From contig NZ_JAOART010000023.1 in assembly GCF_025210435.1 (NCBI RefSeq), positions 62,001 through 126,000 on the forward strand: 64,000 nt of DNA, written 5' to 3'. Positions 23,055 through 32,359 of this stretch are shown piece by piece. The first letter of the stretch is position 1. The number at the start of each line of letters is the position of its first letter. Below the pieces are notes generated by a model. The model was not told where the DNA came from. It was given only the letters and a program-made list of their open reading frames with translations, and did no database searches. Origin of the DNA: Anaeromicrobium sp. GTDB lineage: Bacteria > Bacillota > Clostridia > Peptostreptococcales > Thermotaleaceae. A program made the translations under genes and the position numbers.

Positions 23055-23405
23055 ATGAGACAAAGTTCAAGAACAATATTCACACAACAGAAAGACATTA
23101 GAGAAATTGCAGGAGATCACTATGTAAACATTAATATTAAGGTTGCTAAAACAGATGTTCAGGCAAAATTAGTTGAAGGGGTTTTACCAGCAGGTACTGC
23201 AGTTGATTCTACAGGTAGACCAGCAAATGGAACAACTTCACATGGAGTTACTTTTGCTGATGTAGATTTTAACGACTCCATGGGAACTGAAATATTGCCA
23301 GTAATGATTCATGGCTTTGTAAATAAAGCTAGGCTAAAAGAATACAGCAGTGAAGATTTAACTGCAGAAGCTATAACAGCAATGAACATGATTAAATTTT
23401 TATAG
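23055..23405 (+). CDS. probable head decoration protein
   Basis: The 116-aa beta-rich protein lies between scaffold and major capsid genes, the place of lambda gpD-like cement proteins. Segments such as LVEGVLPAGTAVDSTGRPANG and GTEILPVMIHGFVNKARL fit the family that stabilises expanded capsids. Assignment rests mainly on position and composition. Confidence 0.65.
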   Translation: MRQSSRTIFTQQKDIREIAGDHYVNINIKVAKTDVQAKLVEGVLPAGTAVDSTGRPANGTTSHGVTFADVDFNDSMGTEILPVMIHGFVNKARLKEYSSEDLTAEAITAMNMIKFL

Positions 23406-23417
23406 GAGAGTGATAAT

Positions 23418-24455
23418 ATGGATTTAAAAGATTTTATAAACTCAAAAGAAATTGCTTTGTATATTAAGAACCTACCACCTCAGGTAAATATTGATGAAGC
23501 ACTATTCCCAAAAACTAAACAGCTATCACCAGAAATAGAACTTGCAAAGGGAGCAAAGCAAAGACCAGTAGCATTAAGACTATCCACTTTTGACACAGCG
23601 GTTAAGGTTAGAGCTTTAAAAGCTGATGTATCTATAGAAAAGAAAGAAATGCCTTTCTTTAAGGAAGCTATAGGAATAAAAGAAAAGGATAGAAGAGATT
23701 TGATAATTGCTAAGAGCTCTAATAATCAAAATCTAGTTGAGTTTTTAGTGAAAAATGTATTTGAAAATTACGCCAATTTAGTCGCTGGTGCTGATATACA
23801 AGCTACTAGAATGAGGGCACAATTAATGCAAAAGGGTGAAATAAATGTAACTACGAATGATGGGGATGTAGTTGTAGATTACAAAATACCAGCTAATCAT
23901 AAAGAAGTTTTAACAGGGTCAGCTGCATGGAGTGATCCGACAGCAGATATAGTTGGAGATATAAAAAGATGGCAAAAGGTATTTACAGAAGAGGGGTTAG
24001 AAAAGCCAACTAGAATGTTATTGACAGAAAAAACTTTTGGTTATATAACTCAAAACACAGCAATAACTAAGGATTTAAAAGCAAGAGTGCTAGGTGAGGT
24101 AATTCTAACGGATGAAGATTATATATCATTCCTAAAGAAAAAATTGGGCTTAGAAATTGCTTTCTTAAATGGTGTTTTTGTAAATGAAGAAGGTCAGACT
24201 ATGAATTTCTATGAAGATAATTTAGTAACATTAATTCCAAAGGGAACCCTTGGACAAACAATATATGCAGTTACTCCTGAAGAGTTTGATAGCGAATATG
24301 GTAGTGGTAAATTGGATACTCAAGTTATAAAGACAGGTATAGCAATTACTACTATGGTAAAAGAAGATCCAGTTGCAGTTGACACTAAGGTATCTCAAAT
24401 AGTTATACCTTCATTTGATAAAGCAGATGAATGTTTCTTTGCAACAGTAGCATAG
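23418..24455 (+). CDS. major capsid protein (gpE family)
   Basis: The 345-aa protein has the features of the phage major capsid protein E family: FINSKEIALYIKNLPPQ near the start, an internal VLTGSAAWSDPTADIVGDIKRW segment and a late ATVA C-terminus after VPVAVDTKVSQIVIPSFD-like strands. It forms the HK97-fold shell. AGGAGAGTGATAAT precedes the ATG and a terminator follows, as expected for a highly expressed capsid gene. Confidence 0.85.
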   Translation: MDLKDFINSKEIALYIKNLPPQVNIDEALFPKTKQLSPEIELAKGAKQRPVALRLSTFDTAVKVRALKADVSIEKKEMPFFKEAIGIKEKDRRDLIIAKSSNNQNLVEFLVKNVFENYANLVAGADIQATRMRAQLMQKGEINVTTNDGDVVVDYKIPANHKEVLTGSAAWSDPTADIVGDIKRWQKVFTEEGLEKPTRMLLTEKTFGYITQNTAITKDLKARVLGEVILTDEDYISFLKKKLGLEIAFLNGVFVNEEGQTMNFYEDNLVTLIPKGTLGQTIYAVTPEEFDSEYGSGKLDTQVIKTGIAITTMVKEDPVAVDTKVSQIVIPSFDKADECFFATVA

Positions 24456-24482
24456 GAGAGGGGATTTTCCCTTCTCTTTTTA
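24456..24482 (+). terminator. terminator after the major capsid gene
   Basis: AGAGGGGA-TTTT-CCCTTCT stem followed by CTTTTT. It partially separates capsid from neck and tail transcription. Confidence 0.75.
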
Positions 24483-24506
24483 TTATGAATAGAAAGGATG
24501 ATGAAA

Positions 24507-24719
24507 ATGGCTGGAAAGAAAAGAATTGTAGAAGTTGAAGCATTAGTTAATCTGAAATATGATAAAGAAGTTAAAAAGATAGGTGAAAAATTTAAAGTAA
24601 AAACTAAGGATATTAAAGAATTAACAGAAAGAGGAATAGTGAAACTTCTAGAAAACATTGAAGATGATCTAGGGGAGCCTAATGATGAAGGTGATACTAA
24701 CAACGAAAATGATGAATAA
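24507..24719 (+). CDS. 70-aa phage protein with acidic tail
   Basis: The small protein has a beta-rich N-terminal part (RIVEVEALVNLKYDKEVKKI) with a GEKF-like turn, and an acidic, asparagine-rich C-terminus. Of three clustered ATGs, 24507 fits AAAGGATGA best. Proteins of this form lie between capsid and neck genes and may be minor head proteins. Confidence 0.6.
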   Translation: MAGKKRIVEVEALVNLKYDKEVKKIGEKFKVKTKDIKELTERGIVKLLENIEDDLGEPNDEGDTNNENDE

Positions 24720-24748
24720 TAGTATAAGTTTACTAGGGAGGTTTCACC

Positions 24749-25030
24749 ATGGGTAATAGTATAGAAATTCTGAAGTTCAATCTTCAAGAAAGACAATATC
24801 CTTATTTTACAGAGGCAGAATTACAAATGCTTTTAGAAAATAATGATAATGATATGAAAAAAGCTAGTTATCAAGGATGCATTATGAAAGCACAAGCGGA
24901 TGATGGTGTTAATATTGGTCCTATTAAAACACAATCAAATAGAGAATACTGGCTGTCTTTAGCTGAAAATTTCAAGCCTCCCAAAGTATATAATTACAAT
25001 ACTAGTATGAGAAGAGCTGATGGCCAATGA
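24749..25030 (+). CDS. head-tail connector (adaptor) protein
   Basis: The 93-aa protein begins with the helical pattern of SPP1 gp15/HK97 gp6-type adaptors (LNLQERQYPYFTEAELQMLLE, then KKASYQGCIMKA). It lies first in the neck cluster after the capsid gene. Its end overlaps the next gene by 4 bp (ATGA). Confidence 0.6.
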   Translation: MGNSIEILKFNLQERQYPYFTEAELQMLLENNDNDMKKASYQGCIMKAQADDGVNIGPIKTQSNREYWLSLAENFKPPKVYNYNTSMRRADGQ

Positions 25031-25407
25031 GTTTAAATCCTGAAAGAATTAAGCAACAAGTTATTAGAGCTATAGATGTTAATCCTACTGAAATTGAAAT
25101 AGAACAAATAATAAAGGTAGAAAAGGATGGGTACTTTGATGAAGAAGAAGTATCATCCAAAATTAAAGTAGTGATATATCCTTTTAAAAGTAGTGAAGTG
25201 CAAGTTAGTAGTGATAAGATAGGTACTTCTTATTCAAGTAAAAAATATAATATGGTTGCTGATTATACTTCTAATTTACAGGTTAATCCTAAAAAATCTA
25301 TTGAATTTAATTGTATAGAAGGCCATATGAAAATAAAGGCTGTTTATCCAATAGTAGTGAAAGAAATAATTTGTGGTTATGAATGTGAACTAGAGAGGAT
25401 TGACTAA
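25027..25407 (+). CDS. head-closure (stopper) protein
   Basis: The 126-aa beta-rich protein (KVVIYPFKSSEVQVSSDKIGT) is in the position of SPP1 gp16-like stopper proteins, which seal the portal after packaging. Assignment is by order in the neck cluster and size. Confidence 0.5.
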   Translation: MSLNPERIKQQVIRAIDVNPTEIEIEQIIKVEKDGYFDEEEVSSKIKVVIYPFKSSEVQVSSDKIGTSYSSKKYNMVADYTSNLQVNPKKSIEFNCIEGHMKIKAVYPIVVKEIICGYECELERID

Positions 25408-25408
25408 T

Positions 25409-25813
25409 ATGTCCTTTGAAGTTTTAAACCATATAGCTAGAAAAAAAGCCGGCATGCATGTTTTATGTAATCTTATTTCTAGAGACTTAGAAGGACAAGC
25501 AAAGCATAATGCTAATTGGAAAGATAGAACATCTAATGCCAGGCAAGGTTTAAAAGGTGGAGTTGAAGGTGGTCCTAATCTATACTCTATATATCTATCC
25601 CATGGAGTTGACTATGGAGAAATATTAGAAGAAGGATCTAAGCCACATATAATAAAACCTAAAAATAAAAAAGCTCTTTATTGGAAAGGTGCAGCACATC
25701 CAGTTAAACAAGTTCATCATCCTGGTACAAAAGGTTTTAAAACCATAGAAAATACTTTGAAGAATAATAAACCTTTAGTGATACAAAGGATAACAGACTA
25801 TTGGAGTGATTAA
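25409..25813 (+). CDS. HK97 gp10-like tail completion protein
   Basis: The 134-aa protein shows the HK97 gp10-like pattern: AKHNANWKDRTSNARQGLKG, SIYLSHGVDYGEILEEGSKPHII, and a C-terminal helix. It joins the head to the tail. ATG 25409 is preferred to the in-frame TTG at 25400 because the ribosome site is GAGAGG at 25393. Confidence 0.7.
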   Translation: MSFEVLNHIARKKAGMHVLCNLISRDLEGQAKHNANWKDRTSNARQGLKGGVEGGPNLYSIYLSHGVDYGEILEEGSKPHIIKPKNKKALYWKGAAHPVKQVHHPGTKGFKTIENTLKNNKPLVIQRITDYWSD

Positions 25814-25815
25814 AA

Positions 25816-26637
25816 ATGAGAGCAGGAATAAGAGAAAAACTATTGAGTAGTATTCAGGACCTTAAAGGTTGCTATGAACCTACTGTACCTGATAAAAAGA
25901 CAATGAAACCATATGCAGTAATAGTTCAGGGGGCTGACAATGAGGAAAACACTCCTACGTCATTTAGAAGAACTATAGAAATATGGCTATATGAAAAGCG
26001 AACAACTTTTCAAAAGTTAGACAGCTTAATGAAAGGGGTTATAGAGGCATTAGATATGCAGACTATAACAGACCCCAATACTCAGCAGTCTTATACATGC
26101 ATGTTTAGTGGAGCTATAGGCCAGGATGTGATTGATGAAGATTGGAATGCAATTGCTAGAGGACTAAGTTTTTCAGTTATAGCATTACATGAGGAGGAAG
26201 AGTCAACAGGAGATCCATGGGTAGAGGCATTGAGTCTTTATACAGAAGTGTTAACTAATATGTCTGTGTATAGAGATTACTGGAGAAAAAACTTCCAGGT
26301 ACCTTCTATACTTTGGAGAACCACTACAGTAGAGAAAGAGCCTATAAATGGAGCTTTATTTAAAATATCTAAAACTATGAGATGTCATGTAGTAAGTAAG
26401 AATAGAAGTGAGATAGAACAGTTGCTTGATATCCTAGAAAATAAGCTCATAACAGAGTTGAAAGTACCTTTGGACTTAGAAGATAGAAGATATCTTACCA
26501 TAGAGAGTATTAAAGAAGATAGAACTGCAGATATGCTAGGTATAGGACAACTTACTGTAATATTTAGTAGAAGGCAAATGATAGAAGATCATACTCCTAC
26601 TATAGAAAAGATTTATAGTAGAGGAAACATAGAATAA
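25816..26637 (+). CDS. tail terminator-like protein, apparently two fused domains
   Basis: The 273-aa protein is about twice the usual tail terminator length. The first half (residues 1-130: GIREKLLSSIQDL, RRTIEIWLYEKRTTFQKLDSLMKGVIEAL, then ARGLSFSVIALHE) and the second half (140-265: RCHVVSKNRSEIEQLLDILENKL, GIGQLTVIFSRRQ) show the same strand-helix-strand order. A duplication or fusion of two tail-terminator folds is likely. It lies between neck genes and the sheath. Confidence 0.6.
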   Translation: MRAGIREKLLSSIQDLKGCYEPTVPDKKTMKPYAVIVQGADNEENTPTSFRRTIEIWLYEKRTTFQKLDSLMKGVIEALDMQTITDPNTQQSYTCMFSGAIGQDVIDEDWNAIARGLSFSVIALHEEEESTGDPWVEALSLYTEVLTNMSVYRDYWRKNFQVPSILWRTTTVEKEPINGALFKISKTMRCHVVSKNRSEIEQLLDILENKLITELKVPLDLEDRRYLTIESIKEDRTADMLGIGQLTVIFSRRQMIEDHTPTIEKIYSRGNIE

Positions 26638-26648
26638 GGAGGAGCAAT

Positions 26649-26843
26649 ATGGCTAAAGGCGATACAAAACCAATTGAAGAAGCAAAATATCCTATAGAGG
26701 AATTAATAGAGAATTGTGAAGCGTTAACAGGCTATAAGAAAGATGTAGCAGTTGGCGCTTTATTTAATTGTGAAGAAAAAGAAATTACTAAAACAGAATT
26801 TAAGGCCAAAGTTAAAAGTTTCTTAAAAAGGAAGGTGAAATAA
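26649..26843 (+). CDS. 64-aa protein before the sheath gene
   Basis: Small helical protein (YPIEELIENCEALTGYKKDVAV) like those found just before tail sheath genes of PBSX-like myophages. AAGGAGGAGC is the ribosome site. Function unknown. Confidence 0.6.
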   Translation: MAKGDTKPIEEAKYPIEELIENCEALTGYKKDVAVGALFNCEEKEITKTEFKAKVKSFLKRKVK

Positions 26844-26844
26844 T

Positions 26845-28275
26845 ATGGCAGGAGGATATTGGAGTGAAACTGATAAGCCAATACGACCAGGGTTTTATAA
26901 TCGATTTAAAGCTGTAGCTTTAGCAAGAATCCAAATGGGTAAACGAGGAATTGTGGCAATGCCTGTGAAGGCAAACTGGGGTCCTTCTAAAAAAGTAGTA
27001 ATTATCACATCAGAAAAAGATTTGATGGATTGCTTTGGAGTTGATATGAATTATACTGCATATAAACTAGGTAGATTAGTTCTACTAGGTCAGCCAAAAC
27101 AATTATTACTATATAGACTTGTAGATGGACAAGAGAAAAAGGCTACTACAACCCTTAAAGATACAACAGCTGATACGCCAGTTGATGTACTTAAATTAGA
27201 AAGTAAGTATCCTACAACTAGAGATTTTAATATAACCGTCAAACCTAACATAGTTGATGGTACCAAAGTAGATATAGTTTTATTTGAAGAAGCTAGACAG
27301 TTATATGTATTTTCTGGACTTTCAGGAACTATAGAGGAAATAGCTGTTGCCATTAACAGTAATTCAGAAAATAAATGGCTCGAAGCTACTAAAGTGAATG
27401 ATGGAAATGGAAATTTAGCAAGTGTAGCAAATCAAACTCTTACAGGTGGTAATGATGGTGTAGCCACAATAACTAATGAACATTACATTGGAGCTATGAA
27501 TGCCTTTGAAGGTCATAAATTTAATGGATTTGCACTTGATGGGATAACTGATTCAGCACTTCATACAAGTGTAAAGGCTTGGGTTGAAAGAAATAGAAGA
27601 AATGGCAAGAAAATTAGAACTTATTTTGGTGGAAATTCAGATGAAACATTAGTACAAGCTAATAACAAATCAAAGAGTTATAATCATGAAGCAATACACT
27701 ATGTAGGTGGTGTAGGGGGAATTTTGGATGGAATAGAATACACACCTGCTGAAACCGCATGTTATATAGCTGCCTTAGGAGAAGGTCAGGACCTAAAAGA
27801 ATGTTTATGCAATGCCACTACAGTATTTCAAGATGTTACTAAGCATTTAACAGATGAAGAAATTGAAAGTGCCTTATTATCTGGAACTATTGTACTTAGA
27901 TATGATGATGGAGCTGTGGTGATTGAGGACGATGTAAATACTCTTAAGACTTATGGCCAAGACCAAAATGAGACATGGGGATATTTAAGAGCTATTAAGT
28001 TCATGGATGCCGTGGATGAAGATACTGCATTTACAGGCAATAGACAGTATGTAGGAAAAGTATTAAATAATAGAAATGGCCAGTTAGCAATCTTAGCAGC
28101 GCTTAAACAATATTTTGAAGTCTTAAATGCTGGAGAATTAATAGATGATGATTTTACTGTAGAAATTGATGAAGAATTACAAAAGAATGCAGCTAATGAT
28201 GAATTCTTCTGGAAATGGGATGCTAGATATGTAAATGTCATGAAGAAAATCTTTGGAACAGGCTATATAAGATAG
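26845..28275 (+). CDS. tail sheath protein
   Basis: The 476-aa protein matches contractile tail sheath proteins (XkdK-like): an N-terminal PIRPGFYNRFKAVALARI segment, central variable domains and the conserved C-terminal handshake region (EDDVNTLKTYGQDQNETWGYLRAIKFMD, then NGQLAILAALKQYFEVL). It forms the outer contractile tube and proves a myovirus-type tail. It is the first gene of the tail module proper. Confidence 0.92.
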   Translation: MAGGYWSETDKPIRPGFYNRFKAVALARIQMGKRGIVAMPVKANWGPSKKVVIITSEKDLMDCFGVDMNYTAYKLGRLVLLGQPKQLLLYRLVDGQEKKATTTLKDTTADTPVDVLKLESKYPTTRDFNITVKPNIVDGTKVDIVLFEEARQLYVFSGLSGTIEEIAVAINSNSENKWLEATKVNDGNGNLASVANQTLTGGNDGVATITNEHYIGAMNAFEGHKFNGFALDGITDSALHTSVKAWVERNRRNGKKIRTYFGGNSDETLVQANNKSKSYNHEAIHYVGGVGGILDGIEYTPAETACYIAALGEGQDLKECLCNATTVFQDVTKHLTDEEIESALLSGTIVLRYDDGAVVIEDDVNTLKTYGQDQNETWGYLRAIKFMDAVDEDTAFTGNRQYVGKVLNNRNGQLAILAALKQYFEVLNAGELIDDDFTVEIDEELQKNAANDEFFWKWDARYVNVMKKIFGTGYIR

Positions 28276-28285
28276 GAGGGAGAAT

Positions 28286-28693
28286 ATGTTAGATGCATCA
28301 AGAACTATACATGGTTCAAGAGGAAAGATACTTATAGATGGAGAATGGCAAACGAATCTTACAGATTGTACTGCTGATGTGGAATTAGATAAAAAAGAAG
28401 TAAATGTATTAGGTGATACATGGGTTAGATATAAGCAGGGTAACTATAAAGGGACAGGATCTATACGAGGATATAAAGTAACTTCTAAAATGATTCAACA
28501 AGGATTTGAAAGGTTTGAAGTTATTACAGCATTAGAAGACCCTGAAGCTTATGGACATGAAAGAATAAGGCTTAAAAACTGTATGGCCGATAAAATACAG
28601 CTTGTGAACTTAAAAGCTAATGAGCTTGTAGAAGAAGAAACCCCTTTCACATTTGAAGGGTATGAATTAGTAGACAAAATTGAAGTAAAATAA
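28286..28693 (+). CDS. tail tube protein (XkdM-like)
   Basis: The 135-aa protein follows the sheath by 10 bp and matches XkdM tube proteins (HGSRGKILIDGEWQTNLTD, GTGSIRGYKVTSKM). It builds the inner tube through which DNA passes. Confidence 0.88.
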   Translation: MLDASRTIHGSRGKILIDGEWQTNLTDCTADVELDKKEVNVLGDTWVRYKQGNYKGTGSIRGYKVTSKMIQQGFERFEVITALEDPEAYGHERIRLKNCMADKIQLVNLKANELVEEETPFTFEGYELVDKIEVK

Positions 28694-28713
28694 AAAATTA
28701 GGAGTGATTTAAA

Positions 28714-29148
28714 ATGGAAAATAATAAAAGAATAACTGAAGAAGAAATATTAAATATGACTGAGGAAAATATAATTGCAAAGCTTATGGAGCCTACAGAA
28801 GCACCAGAAGCTACATACCTAATTGATAGGTTAGGAATACCAATAACTCTTAAAGGGCTTTCAGAAAAAGAAATAAACAGAATAAAGAGAGAATGTACTT
28901 ATACTAGAAAGGAAAGAGGAAAAAGGGTTAAAGAACTTGATGATGAAGAATTTAACGCTGCATTAATAGAAGTTGCAACTGTAAAACCTAATTGGAATGA
29001 TAAGAAGTTACTAGATGCGCTTAAAGCTTCAGATGGTAGGCAAGTAATCAGAAAAAAATTCCTTGCGGGAGAAACGTCTGCTATGGCAGATAAGGTACTA
29101 GAATTAAGTGCTTTTGATAATGATCTAGAAGAAATAAAAAACTTATAA
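28714..29148 (+). CDS. tail assembly chaperone, short form (XkdN-like)
   Basis: The 144-aa protein matches XkdN-type chaperones (MTEENIIAKLMEPTEAPEATYLIDRLGIPITLKGLSEKEINRIKRE region). It is the equivalent of lambda gpG: made alone or, after a -1 ribosomal slip near its end, fused to a 61-residue extension. It coats the tape measure during tail assembly. The slip site A-AAA-AAC lies at 29136-29142, two codons before the stop. Confidence 0.85.
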   Translation: MENNKRITEEEILNMTEENIIAKLMEPTEAPEATYLIDRLGIPITLKGLSEKEINRIKRECTYTRKERGKRVKELDDEEFNAALIEVATVKPNWNDKKLLDALKASDGRQVIRKKFLAGETSAMADKVLELSAFDNDLEEIKNL

Positions 29149-29210
29149 GTCGGGGTGGCCAAATTACTGCTTTGTATAATTTATTTGTAAAGCACGATAT
29201 GGACCCCGAC
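29136..29210 (+). promoter_or_regulatory. programmed -1 frameshift signal
   Basis: The heptamer AAAAAAC at 29136-29142 is in the correct zero frame (A AAA AAC). After a 6-nt spacer, GTCGGGGT (29149-29156) pairs perfectly with ACCCCGAC (29203-29210), and an inner TGCTTT/AAAGCA stem lies between. This is a complete slippery-site plus stimulator signal. Confidence 0.85.
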
Positions 29211-29327
29211 TTTGTTATGTCTAGAAGTGATATGGCGAGGAAATTACTCCTCGCTTTTTCTGATTATGAAATTCAAGAAGAAAAAAGAGCAGCAGAGAAA
29301 GCTAAAGCTCAAAAGGGGGCGAGATAG
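29142..29327 (+). CDS. frameshift extension of the tail chaperone (GT-like long form)
   Basis: In the -1 frame, codons run from CTT at 29142 to a TAG at 29327, adding 61 residues (LISRGGQITALYNLFVKHDM... ending AKAQKGAR). It has no ribosome site of its own and begins directly at the slip site, so it is read only as the fused long chaperone, the counterpart of lambda gpGT. The long form is expected as a minor product that recruits tube subunits. Confidence 0.8.
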   Translation, partial: LISRGGQITALYNLFVKHDMDPDFVMSRSDMARKLLLAFSDYEIQEEKRAAEKAKAQKGAR

Positions 29328-32309
29328 TTGGCCCAAAGGGAAATATATAGATTAGATATAAATGTTGGAGTATCAGGTGATGAACAATCTAGAAGAAGAT
29401 TAAGGTCTTTAGATAGATACACTGAACAGTCAGAGAGAAGATTACGGAGACTTAATAGGATAAGAGCAAGTCCATCTGTAAGGTTAAGAGATAGATTAAG
29501 TAGACCTTTGGATAGAGTGGAATCAAAAATATCCAAATTTTCAAAAGTTGCTAGAAGCAAATTGCTAGCAGTGGCCACGGCAGGAGCAGTATTAGTTGGT
29601 GGTTTAGGAGTAGGTTCTACTCTGAAAACTTTCATGGACTTTGAACAGGGAATGAAAAATGTTCAAGCTACTAGCCAAGCAACAACGCAAGAATTTGAAC
29701 AGTTGTGGGGTAATGCAAAACAATTAGGTGCCACCACGGCATTTAGTGCTAAAGAAGCCTCAGATGGCATGAATTACTTAGCAATGGCAGGATTTAAAAC
29801 AAATCAGATTATAAAAGCTATGCCTGGTCTTTTAGATTTAGCAGCCGCAAGTGGTACTGATCTAGCGACGACCTCAGATATTGTATCAGATGCAATTACA
29901 GCTTTTGGACTAAAAGCTAAAGATACCACACATTTGTCAGATGTTATGGCTAAGGCTTCGAGTACCGCTAATACAAATGTTCAAATGTTAGGTGAATCTT
30001 TTAAATATGCAGCATCACCTGCCACCGCTTTTGGAATGAGTGCAGAAGAAACTACTACTGCACTAGCTATGATGGCAAATGCAGGGATTAAGGGTTCAAT
30101 GGCAGGTAATGCTTTAAGAGGAGCATTAACTAGGCTTGCAAAACCACCTAGAATGGCATCAAAATGGTTAGATAAATTAGGAATAAGTATAGCAGATTCC
30201 CATGGTAAAATTAAGCCTTTCAATTCTATTATGGATGATATGAGAAAGAAAATGTCTAAATTAACTCAGCAAGAAAGACAACAGGCTGTGGCCAGTATAT
30301 TTGGACAGGAAGCCATGAGTGGTATGTTGGCTGTACTTAATACAAGTACTGAGAAATTTGATACATATATAGATATGCTTGAAAGTGCTGATGGTGCAGC
30401 AAAAGAAATGGCCAATACTAAACTTGATAGCTTAGGTGGGCAATTTACCATACTTAAAAGTGCAGTAGAAGGAATGAAAATTGAGCTAGGAGAAAGATTG
30501 GCACCATATGCAAAAGAATTTGTGACATGGTTTACGGATAAGATTCCTGACATAACAAAAGGAATAATTGCAGTAGTGGATACAATATCTAATTTAGCAC
30601 ATGGATTTAGTGAATTGAGTCCAGCAACTAAAAAATTCATATTAGGAATAACAGTTGGTACTTTAGCAATGGGACCTTTCTTAAAAACTGTTAATGGAAT
30701 TACAATGGGTATATCAGGATTAATGAAATTAGGATCTGGAGTAGGCTCTTTCTTTGGATTATTCAAAGGTGCTACTGTAGCAGCAGAAGCCACCACGGCA
30801 GTTGCAACATCAGCCGAAGTAGCAACAGGCAGTATAAGCGGATTTGGAATAGCAGCAAGATCAGGAACATTATTATTAAATCCTTGGGTACTTGGAATAG
30901 GAGCTGCAACAATAGCTGGGATAAAGTTATATACACACTTGAAAAAGGATGCTATTCCAAAGGTTGAATTATTTGGTGAAGAAACATCTAGAGCAACAAA
31001 AAAAGCTATTGGAGCATATTTGGAACTAGAGAGAAAAGCGACTACTAGTTTGAATCAAATACAATGGAGTGGAGCTAAAGTCACTCAAGAAATGAAGGAT
31101 ACTGTAGTTAATAACTTTAATGCTATGGCAACTCAAATTACAACTAAATTAGATGAAACTAAGAATAAGAGTATGTCCACATTGCAAAAAATGATTTCTA
31201 ATTCAAAAGGAGTAAGTGATGAAGAAAAACAACAGTTAATTGCTACTACAGAAGAAGCTTTCAAATCAAAGGAAGAAATAATAAATAATGGAATGACTAG
31301 AATTGAAGAAATTTATTCAAATGCAGCGGCTGAAAATAGGAAAATAAAACAGGAAGAGTATAATGAAATATTAAGAATTAAGTCAGAAATGTCTAGCGCT
31401 GCTATACAAATCATGAGTGAAACTGAAGCTGAACATGCGGCGATACTTGAAAAAATGAGAGCTAATGCAAGTATACTAACTGCTCAACAAGCAGCAGATG
31501 TTGTTAAAAATTCATTAGAGCAAAAAGAAAAAACAATAGCAGCAGCACAACAGGAGTTTGATACAAGAATGAAGCTAGCAGCTATGATGAGATCTTTAGG
31601 AGGAGAAAAGAACGAAAGTACTGCAGATTGGATAATACAAGAAGCTACAAGACAAAAGGATGAGGTAGCAAGTAGGGCTGAAGAAATGCATTCTAGAGTT
31701 GTAGAGCAAGCCAAACAACAGGCAAAAGAACATGTTACGGAAGTTGATTGGGAAACTGGTCAGATACTAAGTAACTTTGACGCAATGATAGAAAAGGCTA
31801 AAGAGTTCTATAAGTTAACTGCTAAAGAGCAGTTTATAAGCGTAACTCAATCAATTAATAGTGCTTTTGAGAAACAAAGTAATAAAGGGTTAGGGAATTA
31901 TACAGGACCAGGTTCCATTCCTAATATTAGACTTGAGAAAGATTATGCAAATGGAACAAATTATGCAACATCAGGAATTCATCAAGTTGCAGAACATGGT
32001 TTTGAGATTGTAACTTCTCGGCAACATCGTTTATTCAATGGGGGCGAAAAAGTTTTGAATCATAGAAAATCAAAGAAATTATTAAGTGATATGCTTAGAG
32101 AAAATTCAGAAGTAGATGGTGTTCAAAAACAACAATTTTCAGTTGCAAGACCTACTGTAGCAGGTGTTGGTGGTATTAGTGTGAATGTTGGAGATATTGA
32201 TGTACAAAATGAATTTGATTCGGATGTTGATATAGATGGAATAATAGATGAAACAGTAAAGCAGGTAGCTTATAAATTAAGAGAGGCATTTAAGAATATA
32301 AAAAGGTAA
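29328..32309 (+). CDS. tail tape measure protein (TP901 family)
   Basis: The 993-aa protein begins with an arginine-rich helical region (RRRLRSLDRYTEQSERRLRRL), then a hydrophobic segment, then the TP901 core (about 105-420: FMDFEQGMKNVQATSQ, EASDGMNYLAMAGF, GNALRGALTRLA). A long helical coiled-coil region follows, with hydrophobic patches at about 440-540. It sets tail length and leaves with the DNA. TTG start at 29328 directly follows the TAG of the frameshift frame; AGGGGG is 9-10 nt upstream. As the longest tail gene it implies a tail of roughly 150 nm by the usual rule. Confidence 0.9.
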   Translation: MAQREIYRLDINVGVSGDEQSRRRLRSLDRYTEQSERRLRRLNRIRASPSVRLRDRLSRPLDRVESKISKFSKVARSKLLAVATAGAVLVGGLGVGSTLKTFMDFEQGMKNVQATSQATTQEFEQLWGNAKQLGATTAFSAKEASDGMNYLAMAGFKTNQIIKAMPGLLDLAAASGTDLATTSDIVSDAITAFGLKAKDTTHLSDVMAKASSTANTNVQMLGESFKYAASPATAFGMSAEETTTALAMMANAGIKGSMAGNALRGALTRLAKPPRMASKWLDKLGISIADSHGKIKPFNSIMDDMRKKMSKLTQQERQQAVASIFGQEAMSGMLAVLNTSTEKFDTYIDMLESADGAAKEMANTKLDSLGGQFTILKSAVEGMKIELGERLAPYAKEFVTWFTDKIPDITKGIIAVVDTISNLAHGFSELSPATKKFILGITVGTLAMGPFLKTVNGITMGISGLMKLGSGVGSFFGLFKGATVAAEATTAVATSAEVATGSISGFGIAARSGTLLLNPWVLGIGAATIAGIKLYTHLKKDAIPKVELFGEETSRATKKAIGAYLELERKATTSLNQIQWSGAKVTQEMKDTVVNNFNAMATQITTKLDETKNKSMSTLQKMISNSKGVSDEEKQQLIATTEEAFKSKEEIINNGMTRIEEIYSNAAAENRKIKQEEYNEILRIKSEMSSAAIQIMSETEAEHAAILEKMRANASILTAQQAADVVKNSLEQKEKTIAAAQQEFDTRMKLAAMMRSLGGEKNESTADWIIQEATRQKDEVASRAEEMHSRVVEQAKQQAKEHVTEVDWETGQILSNFDAMIEKAKEFYKLTAKEQFISVTQSINSAFEKQSNKGLGNYTGPGSIPNIRLEKDYANGTNYATSGIHQVAEHGFEIVTSRQHRLFNGGEKVLNHRKSKKLLSDMLRENSEVDGVQKQQFSVARPTVAGVGGISVNVGDIDVQNEFDSDVDIDGIIDETVKQVAYKLREAFKNIKR

Positions 32310-32331
32310 TATAATGCCCTTCTCGATTTGG

Positions 32332-32337
32332 TATAAT
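32332..32337 (+). promoter_or_regulatory. extended -10 promoter of the tail-module moron
   Basis: TTTGGTATAAT is an extended -10 (TG-N-TATAAT) 23 bp before the start of the following gene. The -35 region is poor. It lies inside the tail operon, which otherwise has no internal promoters. Confidence 0.55.
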
Positions 32338-32359
32338 ATAACAGAAAGGGAGGGGTATT

